This document shows, in pieces, positions 38,500 through 50,899 of a DNA stretch of 64,000 bases. Made by a program: the position numbers and the translations under genes. The DNA lies in assembly GCF_010015445.1 (NCBI RefSeq), contig NC_053114.1, forward strand, positions 20,239,724 to 20,303,723, written 5' to 3'. This DNA is from Perca fluviatilis (Eukaryota > Chordata > Actinopteri > Perciformes > Percidae). The notes under the pieces are model-generated. The model made no database searches, had not been told where the DNA came from, and worked only from the letters and a program-made list of their open reading frames with translations. Numbering within the stretch: the first letter of the stretch is position 1; each line of letters starts with the position of its first letter.

Positions 38500-40121
38500 C
38501 TATAGGGGAGAAGAACAATATCTGTTAATGTTCAATCAATGTATGGAAGTGTATTTTGCAGTCAGTCTGTCTGTCTGTCTAGTGAAAATATAACGAAGTT
38601 GCTGTAATCTAGTGCCATGTAGCTAGCTAGCTAGTGGTCTTTTCATAATCACTTAAAACACAATGTGGTATCTCTACAATCAAAGTATGTTAACTGCACT
38701 AAACACAAATTACTTTGTCAACAGAATGCGTGCAATGCACCTTCAATGCTTCGCTATTAGCTGTACTAGCTACTAGCTAGCTTACAGGATGAGTCAGCAA
38801 TTAGCGCTAGCTAGCGCTAGCTAGCGGTTAGCATTAGCGATCTTTTTAAAACGTTATAATACTTCATATTATAGTGAATTTGTCTCGTGATTTGCCCCAG
38901 ACACACACACAAATGTTTATAAAGCACTGTTTATGTGTCACTCCCTCAGAGAATTAGAAATAGTCTCCATTTAAATCTTAGGTATCATGCTACAATATTA
39001 ACCTACTAGCTAGCATTAGCGCTATCATACTTGAACTTGCGCTAGCCTTATAGCATGCATGAATCGTAGTTAGCTAGAAATCACTGTTGCTAACTGGATT
39101 ATCAGAGCTAAAACGCTCCTCCTATCCGGCAATGAATCAAGATCAAGTAAGTAACCAGTAACCGGAGCTAAAGTCTGCTGTTTGACTGCAATGAAGCAAT
39201 GTTGTAGTAAGCATAGGCTCATTGCTAGCTTGCTAGCTGCTTGCTGAATTAGCATCAGTGGTAGCCGTTAGAGGGGCAGGAACGGTTGCTTTCGGCAAAG
39301 TAAAGTTCTACAGGCTGCCCCGTTATGGAAATAATGATTATGATTATTATTATATATATTATAACTAACAACTAGCAAGCTCGTGTTTCTGTCGAAAACA
39401 GAGGTAGTTTTCTAAAAAATGAGAAATGACAAACCTTCAGCTTTTCCATGAGTGGTCTCCCGCCTCGTCGGAGGAAAAGAAAAAGACCGTTGGAGGAGGA
39501 TCTCAAACTTGAATATAACCCAACCACTGGGTTAAAATGACCATTGGTTGGGTTATTCAGATCAAGGCACAGTCCAAAACCATTAACCCAACTACTGGGT
39601 TACTGAAAGTAACCCAATATGGGTTGAATATACATAATACAGGGTTAAACAGCCTCAACCCAGTGGTTGGGTTAATAAAATAACCCAGTATTTTTAAGAG
39701 TGTAGAATTCCAAAAATCTATTCATTTTTTTTTCTTTTCGTTTTGACACTATTGTCCTGAAATGACATTACCTCGCCATTCCCATAGATGGCGCTGCGTC
39801 AAATTCACACTGACGCCTGGGCACTCTTGTTATAATCAAAAGAAGAACGAGTGCAGCGGAAGTAGTTTAGTCGGCGCAAACAATGGCAAACCTCACAGAA
39901 AGAATTATTCAACCTGCTCCATCCTCATTGAAGGCGAGAGTTTGGGCACATTTGGGCTTTTATAACCTCGAGGGGAAGACGGAACTTGATAGGAATCATG
40001 CTATATACGGGGTTTGCAAAGCGAAACTGCACAGCGGAGTATGCTCATTCCAAAACATGTAGACCAGCTTCTGTTTCTGCAAAAGAATGTACAGATTCCA
40101 GCCAGTGGTGAACTATGAACT

Positions 40122-40123
<2 letters not shown>

Positions 40124-40163
<40 letters not shown>

Positions 40164-40209
40164 TCACTCACACTCACACTCACACTCACACTCACACACA
40201 CACACACAC
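40124..40209. repeat. (CT)n-(CACT)n-(CA)n compound microsatellite
   Basis: CT from 40124 to 40159, then CACTCA units, then CA to 40209. The Glu/Arg- or Ser/Val-rich reverse frame is an artefact. Confidence 0.95.
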
Positions 40210-40715
40210 CTAAATATGTATCCATTATGTGATTCTGACACTTCACAAAAGTTCTGTTGAATGGACTGTAGTTGCCACAGTTCTAAAAAGAAAGGGCCTA
40301 ATATTAAGTTCAATGTGCCCAGTCAACCTGGTAGCTGAAGTACTCCTTAAACCACATTTAGCAGTATTTTTTGTTTGATCCGAGTACAGTACTTTAAAGC
40401 TAAATGTAAAAGCTCTTTTTACTTAACAGTTTTATACTTGAATTAAATGTATTTGAAAGCTGGCCAAAGCGTGGCACTTTTGCAGTGTTTAGTTGCAAAA
40501 GTTTTTAATTTTGTATGAAGACATAAAGTAATATCAAACTACATTTAATTTGTTGTTTCTTTTCTTTTAAATTGTAAATTGCAATCACATGGGAAAAGTA
40601 ACTACATTTACATACTGTGAATCGTTTTTTTGAATCGAGAATCGTTTTTTTGAATCGAAAAACGATATTGAATCGAATCGTGGCATTTTCTGAATTGTAC
40701 ACCCCTATTATATAT

Positions 40716-43244
40716 CCTATACAATATATACAGTATGTTCCTTATCAGTTTGACAACATAGTAGTAGTGGTAGAAGTAATATCCATAAATTGAAGTCCAG
40801 CACACCTGAGAGGTATGTATGCCACAATATAACCGTTGGTGTTAAAGAAAGAAGCTGTGCAGTATTTCTTCCCTTAACACATATATTTTCTTTTTTCATT
40901 GCCCTGACAGCTGACTGGATTAGAGGTTGGCCACTTCACTGCTTTTACCTAATAACCACCTTCAACATCTATTGTAACTCCTCAACTATTGGAAAAGCTG
41001 TATTGATCCTGAAAGAGAATTGCTGCCACAAAATGGCATTCTGTCAGTGTTAACTAATAGTGTGCAGGCATGTGAAGAAATCGTTGACCCTGAGACCTCC
41101 AACAATGTTGTTCACATGTAGTTTTTATGCTGTTGTGTCCAGTCACATTTTCTTGAAGCAGTTGAAGATATTCCAAACTCATCCATCTGCTCAAACTGTA
41201 ACAAGCCATCTGTGCTTCTCTGGAATTAATTAAATATGACAACTTTATTAAGTTTTAAGAATTTTTTCAATTATTTATTTTTTAAAATAGTTGGATACAT
41301 ACATCGATACATAAAAAAACCTATATTAAAGAATTAGTTGTAAAATAATATTCACAGATCTACAAGTTATCATGAAATAAAGTAACCATGTGCCAAATTT
41401 AACATCAACATACAGTATTAAAAATGAAGATTTATACTGACAAATAATTTAATGAAATAACTAAATAAAAACGCTCAATATCATGTCAAATACAAGTATT
41501 AAATACATCATTATCCCCCAAGTATATATGAATGGAGGAATTGTTTACATCTAAAATTATCTTTAAAGATGTTACATCAAAACACAACAGTGAATATAAA
41601 GAGAGAGAGGGACCATCTACACTGATCATAAATGTGTGCATAGTTTGCTTATACAAATAGTATTATTATGGTACTGTAGGAATACGGCCTCACTTTGTGG
41701 CAAACTGAGGTGGCCTTTATCATATAATGAATATCCATTCAAGAAGATTAAGTAAAAACACACAATGCTATACTAATAATGGAACTCATGCAAAACTAAT
41801 GCTTTTAAATGAAAATGTATGCTTGCATGAATGGTCATATATTAGGATTTGAGTTAGGTTATTAGATTAGGATTATGGCGGGATTTAATTCTCATGTCAG
41901 TGTACAGGAAAACAATGACAAGAAATAGTTTTGAACTAGTCTGGTAATGGCATTTTCTGCTTAAATAATATGACATATTTCCCCCCTCTCCTTAAAACCA
42001 GAAATAAGACAGCATATATATAAAGATGTAAGCATTCTGTGAAAGAAAGCTCTTTCACTCAGACATTAACAGGAAAAAAATATGCAACCGAAAGTGTGAC
42101 ATAAATATGCACAAAGTTACTGATATGTTTGATATCGGGGAATTAAGAATAGAAGAAAATTAATTAGTGACATTGAGAGATTCCTCTTGCGTCCCAGCAC
42201 ATTGTTTTGGTTTGATTCAAGCTAAGAGAACACGGTCTTTACACAACGACTTCATTAACAAGTAAAGCCATTCATAGATAAGAATACACTTTCAGTGAGA
42301 ATTCCACACTACATGCTGAGCAGTTGTAGTATTCAGCAAATGTAATGTAATGTAGAAAATGAGAAAAAATTCCTGATAAGCAAGCCAATAAATCAGAGTT
42401 GTCATTTCTCAGCATCCAAAGAGACATGGGTGGAAAATAACATAACAGAAATCTGCAGCAAAACAAAGCCTTTCGACAACGGCAACTGTGAGATTCTAGT
42501 TTTTGTCGACGAGTTAACATTTCACTGATACATTATATCTTTTTTGTAAGTTCTTTGCAATGCTAAATGATAAAACTATTTTCAGTGATAAGCTTTGCAT
42601 TAACATTATGTTTCCTGACTAGTTTACCTATTATTATACTGAAACAATTCCTATAGTTTATTTAGTCTTTATTTCCCAACTGAAAACATCAGTCTCATAC
42701 ATTCTCATTAGGGATCCCTTGCAGCAAGTCATGATATGCATTTCCAGTGTCTCCCTGCTTGCCAGTAAAAGGTACAGCCCAGTGGCACTCAGGGGACTGA
42801 TGATTGGAGTGATGGCATTGCCACTGAGAAAAGGATCCCTAAAAGGTATTTTCAGGGGAATGTGCTGTGGATAGCAGAATGGCCTCCATTTCCCCAGGGA
42901 TATAAAAAAGAAGAGAAAAAGGGAGACATTTCAGAGCTAGCCAATGATGGTGTTTGCCGTCAAGGAGCTTTCCAAGAAATAACTGAAAGTAAACAGTTAG
43001 TCAACAGTAGGAGTACTTAAGAAATGAAATACAGCAATGTTTAGCCTCAAAAGCTGTCTGAGTGCAGGTTTTCGTCTTTTAAGTCATGATTAAATTAGAA
43101 TTTGTAGTCAAGGGCATGATCAGCTTTGACAATTTGTTTCCCTCGTTTTTCTTTTCCAAAAGTGAAAATGGTGAATACAAAAATACTTTGAAAACTTGTT
43201 TTGATTTAGACATAAATCTTGCGGTTGAGAAATAAAAACAAAGT
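40716..43244. other. Intergenic, no recognised feature
   Basis: About 2.5 kb of AT-rich DNA. Open frames (for example 40790-41053 plus and 42272-42520 minus) show no domain, and no terminal repeats were seen. Confidence 0.6.
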
Positions 43245-43252
43245 TGATAGAC

Positions 43253-44538
43253 TAGAGGTCGACCGATTCATCGGTTTTGCCGATTAATCAGCAACGATAG
43301 ATGATTGGTGGAACTATCGTTATCGGCAAAAATCCATACCGATACCGTTTTTTTTGGTTGCGTTCGTTGCTGGAGCGGCTGAGAAGCGCGCAGTCATTCA
43401 TTACACAGTACGCGAGAGCTGAGAAGGGTCTGCTGGCATCATGCATTACAATAGCGGTCTCTAGAGGCGAAATAAAAACTATCACTGATGCCTCGTGTTG
43501 TTTATTTTCGACACGTGTTACTGCGCGCTGCACAGAGAGCACATGCTGTGCGGAGAAGGCTGACATCACATGCGTGTTTAAAGCATCGACAGCAAAAAGG
43601 TATGTATACAGTACATTTTGTCATATCATTATAAAGTTATTAATTTGTTGAATAGATGCTGCATTAGTAGAGAAAGAACAGCACAACATTATTTTTGTTT
43701 GCTTTCGAGGCTGAGATGACGCTAAACATTAGTATTAGGCTAACTTACCTCAAGCAGTTAAAACACTGACAAAAATAAAAGCAAGTCTGACCCAAATGGA
43801 TCGTCCACGATCCCAAACAGCACCTCTGATTCATATTTAGATAATTTAATAACCGTTAAACGTAGAGACTTACTGATTGCTGCAGCTAAAAGCTAACAAA
43901 TTAGCCGTCACGGGGGTATCTTTGGTGTCTTTCTAGCCTTTACAGGTGATTTTCTATCCAGCCTGGAACTTGTGCCTTTTTTCGGGGTTGTTGAGCATTA
44001 AATCCAAACCGTTACATCCAAGATTTATCCACTTGATGTCCATAATTCATCAACTTTTCGGTCATTTCTGCCGCTAACTCCGTGCTACCGACAAGGGAAT
44101 CTCCCATGATGCCTTTGTTTATGTTTTCAACCAATGGGAAGGCAGGTCCGTCACACATTACGCCTTATATGGGCATCCAAGCGAGAACAGAGAGTATATA
44201 GTGGGAAAGATAGATCCCTCCAGGTCAGAGATTGTCTGTTACCGTTCTAAACCGTTCTACAGAGAAGAATGGCGTCACTGTTTTGAGATTTGGCATACAT
44301 TTGGGCCTTTTTTGAAGAAATGTAAATAGTTTGTCCTTTATATGAATTATAATGCTCATTATGTTTATTTTTGCACTGGATGACTCGAAATATGTAGGAT
44401 AACTGTTTTAGACAACACACATGCTTGTGTAGCATTGCTGTGGGTGTATCAATTCTAAATACTATCGGTCGATTAATCGTTATCGGCAAATACGGCCCAA
44501 CCTTGCTATCGGTAAAATCCACTATCGGTCGACCTCTA
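43253..44538. mobile_element. Non-autonomous hAT transposon with perfect 8-bp duplication
   Basis: Left TAGAGGTCGACCGATTCATC and right CTATCGGTCGACCTCTA are inverted ends. TGATAGAC is duplicated exactly at 43245-43252 and 44539-44546. Subterminal gccgattaatcag and ggtcgattaatcgttatcgg repeats are typical of hATs. The 1,286-bp interior has no transposase; part (44000-44330) may be a further insertion, but its borders are unclear. Confidence 0.9.
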
Positions 44539-44546
44539 TGATAGAC

Positions 44547-46425
44547 TGCTGACAAGACCTCATTGTGCAGCTGTAAAATGTGATTATTAGATGCAGCAAC
44601 TGACTGTAGCTGCCTGTATGGTACCAAAGGTTCTCAGAGATTTTGTTTATTTCTTCATTCGATAGTCAGCTGAAGAACCAAAAAGGAGAAAGCAACAGCA
44701 TCGCTTTAAATTACAGGTCGCTAAATTGTAACTTATTGCAAATTAAACTAACTGTATTTGTGATGTTATTATTCATTGTAACAGAAATATTCATGCACCA
44801 ATACATATATATATACCAGAGGCAAGTATGTTTTACAGATTACTCATTAAGTAATCTATAGTAATTCTTCATTAGGAATTAGATATCATAGTTACACAGG
44901 ACAGTAAGATCCATCACCAACAGACTGTCAACACAATGTAGATTTTGAGATTATCTGTTGCTAGTTAATTTAGCCAGCTCTTTTGTTAGATTAAACCCAG
45001 TTAGCTCTCTGATAGGAGCTTGCACGTTTAAGCCTGCATCTTACAAAACACCTGATAATATCCATAATATTAATTTTTTATGTAAAAACACAATTCTTCT
45101 CTTGAACATATAAGGGTCAGTTTTCTTTCCTGATATGGCCAAACCAGTGTGCCTATATCAATATAGGGATAAAAAATATATGTGTTTAAAGTCATCAAAA
45201 TGAAACTTGAGTAAAACTAAAAGAGCAATATATTAAGAGATTATTGGAATTTAAAATGTCTTAGTTTGGCGAGCCACTGTGGCAGGTAGCAATTAATGTA
45301 GCTTTAAAGTAGTTCATAAACTGTAAGAGGCTTGTAATCTAGAGGAACACAAAAAAGTTTGGTTATTAAGGAAATTAATAACTTAAATAACTAAACTTTC
45401 CAGAAATTCAGCTGAGTCATTGTTAACAAAACAAAAACAAAGATATTGTTAAAAACAAAACACAGCAAAGTCCCACCACAACTACCCTGAACCTCAACTC
45501 CGCCTGGCCTTGGCCTACTCAAAACTAATGCATTCTAAAAACTGAAAAAAGGCATTCAAGCCTACAGCGGTGTAGTCCAGTGGAGCAGGTCGCAACGACA
45601 TACTGTATTCATATCATATCTGAGTGGAAACCTTTTCACCCACACAACATAACAGTAGGCCACACTTGCATGTGAAATCTATGCAAATGCACTGCTCACT
45701 CAGAATATGTAATTAATGGAGAGCAATTAAAATGTGACTATAAAATATGTGTAAGGCACTGCATGTTAATTCAGCGCTCTAGGAAAATAAAAGCTCTGAG
45801 ATCAACGTTTTCTAAATATCCTGTATGAACTATTGCAACTTTTTCAGCGGAATTACTGATTCACACAACAATTAAAACTAATTGTTGCCCAGTTCTGAAT
45901 CCTATCCACATTAAGAATGCATTTGTGAATGCACAAAACAATGCTAAAATGTAGAGTAGTAACACTGAAGTCAAATATGATGGACAAAAACATTTCTAAT
46001 AAATGTAAAACAGTTTGTATGTAAATATGAATTTAATGTTGTGTTGGTGTTTTAGTGGAGGTGGGACACTGACATTTCTGGTGTGAAATCGTAGGAGGGA
46101 AGTGTTAATTCCCTCCACCTTTTAATGTTTACATCCATTAGACAACAGCTGATCAGTGGAATCCAGAGCATATCCTGCATGTCTAAGTGTGTGATTTCTG
46201 CCTTAAGTCATGACATAGTGACTATCCTCGGTCTGTCTTCCGTTTCTCTATGCTGCACTGCTGTCGTTTCTTTAGGTGACAGGCATTCAACTAAGAATGG
46301 TAATGACTAAGACGAGTCAATGACGAAATGCTGCCGCCATCATTAAACGCTGACTGTGGCAATATCAACATGCAATATGGTTGACAAGAAAAAGAAGAAA
46401 AAAAGAAAACTCTTTTCGTCACCTC
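44547..46425. other. Intergenic, no recognised feature
   Basis: AT-rich, no gene or repeat family identified. Confidence 0.55.
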
Positions 46426-46454
46426 TGTTTCTCTCTCTGTCTCTCCCTCTCTCC

Positions 46455-46502
<48 letters not shown>
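46426..46502. repeat. (CT)n microsatellite
   Basis: CT with CCCT interruptions, pure CT from about 46464. Three open frames across it are artefacts. Confidence 0.95.
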
Positions 46503-46506
<4 letters not shown>

Positions 46507-46984
46507 CACACACCGCCGGCGCCGACTGTCCTTGTCAGTCCTCGGAGTATAGTCCTTGGTCGGGTTCGGGCGGTTAATTAAAGTGGACCAGAACGACTCA
46601 GAACTGCACTCTGGCACCTTCAATAAATAAGTAAATGAATCTGATTTTAAAGTTTCATACATCAGCGTTTCATTCTGCGGCAGTGCACCGCCGTGAGTCC
46701 ATGAACGAGGCAAATGTCTCTGGTTAGTTCACATGTCTGTAATAACAGCAGGAGTTACGTGTTTGGCAGGACTAGATTAACTGAACTGTTCAATATAGGA
46801 CATTTGACACAGGAATGAGACAAAATTACAAAAAAATAGCTGACAAAATTCAGAGAGAAAACATTTTGACTGCTAAAACTAATAAGCATTTTGTCTGAAG
46901 ACAAAATTGACACTGCTCCGGCCCCAGTCGTGAAGGTCTGCGAAGTTTTGCAGGCCACCGGATGTCACTGTGCTTGCTGCATTT

Positions 46985-47068
46985 GAAGCCCGAAAGCTTG
47001 GAATCTTTTTTCGGCACAAATAGAAAGAAAGCCCCAAAGCTACATGAGGCTTCATCCGCCCATCACTA
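46985..47068. mobile_element. hAT right end, partner missing
   Basis: The segments agcttggaatcttttttcgg, gccccaaagctacatgagg and cttcatccgcccatcacta form the terminus of a fish hAT family whose opposite end starts TAGTGATGGGCGG. No matching left end occurs within 1 kb. Confidence 0.5.
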
Positions 47069-48341
47069 GTTTACTTCAAAATGTATTTCGTAAGGCAAAT
47101 TAGTAGTATATGAATGCATTTTGCAGAACACAGGGTCGGTTTCAAGCTGTTAGCTAGTGATTATTGACTAGAATTCTCACGTCTCTCCTAAATATGAATT
47201 GAAAACTTTTGCCCTTGCTCTACGGTGTGTACCATTTAATAATGTAGCTATGTCAATAAAAATCTTGAGAAAAGATGATCTTCATGAAAATTGCGTGATC
47301 ATAGTGAGGGTCCTGTAGATACACAGCTTGTTTTCAGCCAGTGGGAGGAGGCACACCTAAAGCCTCTGGTTATTAAACGATGGGCCGCCACAGTTTTTAG
47401 AAATATCACCTTGTGAAGTTCTACATCAGAGGAGTTGTGGACTGTTTTACGTCAGCGTATAGAGATCCTTTTACAGGTTTTGCCTTAGAGAAGAAGAGAT
47501 TAATGAGAAGGCAGCACCATTTGATGCCTAATGTTTGTCCACTATAACAAGCTTTCTGACCTTCAAGAATAGAAGTGTACATGAGGGCCAAGAAGGAGGT
47601 CCTTTCCTTACATTTTCTCCTTCCTCCATCCAACCCGCATAAAATAATTCCGCAGATCGAATTTCATGCAGTATTTTGGCCTGAATTTTACCTGAGGACA
47701 TCCTGTTTCCCATTAAATATCTATTGATTCTTTACCCACACCCTCATCAAACCACTTTTCAGCATATACAGTACACTTAGACACAGACACACACACACAC
47801 ACTTTAGTATCAACTAGAGACTTTTAGAGGCAGAATGTAAATTAGCAAATCCCTTAGGTAATTAAAAACCAAGCCCCTAACTTATTGCAAGAAGCCTTCC
47901 TGACTAACAAACACCTGTGCTGTATCAATTAGGAAGGCTTTATTTGTGTATAATATTAATGGAGTGGAACTCTGTTTAGTTAATTTAAAGATCATATACT
48001 CCATTTCCAGCTGTGCATGCACTGTAGTGATTCTGTTAACTGTAATGGTGGTATTCAGTTCAGAAGAGAATTTACATATTCATTTGACCTTCCAAATTTT
48101 AGGTTTGTTACAAAAAACACTTGCAAAGTGGAAACAGAGGATATTGTAAGTCAGATTAATGAAAGGTTCACGGTATCATAACCAATAGTAGCAAAAGCTA
48201 ATACTGCTATCTTATTCTTATGTCCAAGACACAGATGATTACAGATAATTTTCAGTGATTCCGCCCACATCTGCTCCACTTCCTTATTAATCCTACTAGT
48301 TTGCCTTGTGCGTTATCTAAATATCAAGAGAGGGGGGGGGG
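47069..48341. other. Intergenic, no recognised feature
   Basis: No credible gene. A 13-bp-stem hairpin (GCACTGATGTGGG / CCCACATCAGTGC) lies just beyond, at 48342-48379, after a G-run. Confidence 0.5.
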
Positions 48342-48458
48342 GCACTGATGTGGGTGTAATTGCACTCCCACATCAGTGCATGCGGCTTATATTCATGGGC
48401 ATCCTCAAGTGCAGAACTGAATCCACCGTGACTGTATTAGGTTCAAATGGGTTTGAAC

Positions 48459-48562
48459 TAGAGATGCCCCGATCACGTTTTTAGCGTCTGAAACCAATTT
48501 CCCATTAGCAATTAGCAATATCTGCCAATAGAGGGCCGATGCCGATATTTTTGTGTTGTTTG
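48459..48562. mobile_element. hAT left end, interrupted and truncated
   Basis: TAGAGATGCCCCGATCACGT opens a hAT of the gatgccgatattttt type. It is interrupted by the next element and resumes at 49107 (ttgttttgtttacttatag). The matching GATCGGGGCATCTCTA end was not found, so the right side is lost. Confidence 0.55.
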
Positions 48563-49106
48563 TAGGGCTGTGTATTGGCAAGAATCTGGCGATGCGATAC
48601 GTATCACGATACATAGATCACGATTCAATATATTGCAATATATTTTGATACTGTAAGGCGATATACTGTGATTTTTTTTTAAGTATAATTTTAGAAAAAC
48701 TAATATTTAAAAAAAGACATGATGTGCATAAAAGAAGTTTACTTTAGGTTAACAATTCAGTACACAGAAAATCAAACCACCAGTTTGGGATTGTGGTTCA
48801 CAGGTTCTTAGTGAGCAAATTTTTATATGCTAAAGTAGGCCAAAGTTTAGCCATAGATACATTGTCAGCTTCTAGCAAAAAGTTAGGCACTGCTAGGCAC
48901 AGTTAGGCACTGTTAGGCAAGGACACTAGTGGTGCATCTCAGCATAGCCATCTAGCAGTAGTGGGTTTAAACACAACATAAACGTGAACCACTGTCTTAC
49001 ATGTATATTTTTGCACGTAAACAATGTTGTTTTTGAAAATCGATACAGTATTGCAAAATAAAATATTGCGATACTCGAGTGTATCGATTTTTTTCTTACA
49101 CCCCTA
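48563..49106. mobile_element. hAT MITE nested in another hAT
   Basis: Ends TAGGGCTGTGTATTGGCAAG and TTTCTTACACCCCTA, with gatacgtatcacgatac and tattgcgatactcgagtgta subterminal blocks. The host continues across it as ttgttt/ttgttttg, a near-8-bp duplication with one base lost on the left. Inside (48884-48921) are three to four units of gttaggcactg / ctaggcacag, similar in reverse to the minisatellite at 60.2 kb. Confidence 0.7.
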
Positions 49107-49897
49107 TTGTTTTGTTTACTTATAGCTGCTGATTAGGCTGTGTAAAGTATTGGCCAGTTTGCCTGTTTGTAGTGTACCAGGGGGATCTCCACCAGGCGGC
49201 AGTGTAACCGGAAATATAATGGTGTGTCACTCTTTAGTAAACCTATGAATTAGAATCACAAGTCAGTCTTGTTTTTTATACCCTTTTCCTACCACAAATT
49301 AGTGCATATATGCGAGTTTTTGAAGTGGAAAATCTGTTAATGGTTGACTCCTTTCCCATTTCAGGTAGACAAATATGCATTTGATTTTTTCATCTGGTGC
49401 GTCACATTTGAAGTCAAGAACGCACCAGAAAAACAGGTGTTGCTGATTTTTCCTGCTACAGCTTACAGTGCACAAAACTGCGAACTCTGCTGTACCGTTC
49501 TTATTATACATCCATGTGCTGTAGTCACTTGATATCTTCGCTACTAAACTTAAACTTTCCCCTGCAAGAAACAAAGTGGGATTCATAATAACTTGTCCGT
49601 TCCCGGATTTCAAAACAGACCATAATGGCAGTTCGTTTGGAATACGATCTCTTCTTTTCCGAAAAATATTTCACCGAAATGTGTTTCTGAAAACATTTAA
49701 TGCGAGAAATAGGCTAAGCAGTTGCTGAATCCGTCTTCATTTCAGACCGACAACAGTCAGTTTAAAAGACTTTTTGCTTCTTAAAGTCCCCGCGACGCTA
49801 CCAGAATACATTGCACAGCTGCTCCTATAGAAGTGAATGGGAAGCAGGGAAATGACAGTGGACACACCGGGACACACTCCCCATACCACAAACCTAG
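49107..49897. other. Intergenic, no recognised feature
   Basis: The first part continues the truncated hAT. The rest has two overlapping opposite-strand open frames (49299-49613 minus, 49344-49532 plus) without recognisable domains. Confidence 0.5.
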
Positions 49898-49905
49898 TAT
49901 GAGAA

Positions 49906-50824
49906 TATGGGATTAGTTTTGTGACTTTAATTCCAAGCAAAACTTCAAGTATCAAACAAAAAACACTAACTCAAGCAAAAAAATAAATATCATTAAGGTA
50001 AAACTTAAAACTTGCAAATAAAACATTTGTGTAGTTGTAAACTATTGGTCTTTTATTTGTTTGATATTATGTCCTTTTGTTTACAGTTCCCTCTGCTTCT
50101 TTCTCAATGATCAGTCTTTTGCTCTCTCCATCACGTTTGCAGTCATGCTCCCAGCTTTCTCGTTTGCGCTCCCTGAGTTTTTGCTTGCGATTCTGACACA
50201 AACATCTCGCGTGGGCGGGTCTTACAGGGGTGCGTCCCCATTGGCTAATGAGTGTTAAGGGGAAAGTTTGAGTGACAGCTCAGCCTCAGTGCAGGTAAAC
50301 TAACGTTAGAGACTCAAAGTCTGGTCTGAAGGACACACAAGCCACTCCACAGGGGATTCCTACAAGATTAATAAAGTGTAAGTATTATTAATATATATAT
50401 TATCTGTGATCTACGTTGCAGCATGGTTACTAGACATTTGTTGTTTTGTTGTATTAAGTTACTAGCTAGCTAGCTAGCTAGTAAAGCTTTTTTAAGTTAG
50501 TATTTAACGTTAGCTATACTGCAAACGTTATCTAAAACTTGTAGCCACCGGCTACCTTACTGAGCTAACCATGGGAATCATGTATTCTTTGTGAGGCCTT
50601 ACTCAATCGAGCTGTATTAATTATCGTCTTCTCTCTGTAGAGACCTGCAGGACCTGAGCAGAGCTACGATGCTCTCCCATGTAACCTTAGGTTAGTAACG
50701 TAGCTATATTATGGTCTATTATGAAAAATTATTATCCAGCTAACTACTAATTGTTGTGTTTGCTATTGGCTTGATAATACACAATGCTAGGGTATTGGTT
50801 AAGTTGTACAATGTAGAAGCTGTG

Positions 50825-50899
<75 letters not shown>

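Larger units (their letters stand above)
36188..39703 (-). mobile_element. TAACCCAG-ended transposon carrying a multi-exon gene
   Basis: The ends ACACTAAAAAATACTGGGCT and (reverse) ACACTCTTAAAAATACTGGG are inverted repeats. Each is followed by 150-280 bp dense in tgggtt/aaccca in both orientations (36205-36470; 39518-39690). It is inserted in a hAT. Target duplication is unclear (gattcata versus aattccaa). The gene remnant reads on the minus strand and starts with a leader exon just inside the right end (about 39435-39520, donor AAG/gtttgt). No transposase is visible, so a partner element may supply it. Confidence 0.7.
36120..40707. mobile_element. hAT transposon, interrupted, with perfect 8-bp duplication
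   Basis: The left end TAGGGGTGTGCAAAAAGAAT and right end ATTGTACACCCCTA are flanked by TTATATAT on both sides (36112-36119 and 40708-40715). Subterminal gaatcgattcgaatcga and gaatcgagaatcg blocks occur at both ends. It is 4,588 bp, of which about 3.5 kb is the nested TAACCCAG element, leaving a non-autonomous hAT of about 1.1 kb. A CT repeat lies in its right half. Confidence 0.85.

Noticed and set aside
38571..38825. gctagctagc and gcgctagc clusters as possible regulatory sites
   Set aside because: Such runs are common in fish transposon interiors, and no factor or pattern could be tied to them.
46291..46713. 140-codon minus-strand frame with an Arg/Glu run
   Set aside because: The charged run is the CT microsatellite; the remainder resembles no known protein.
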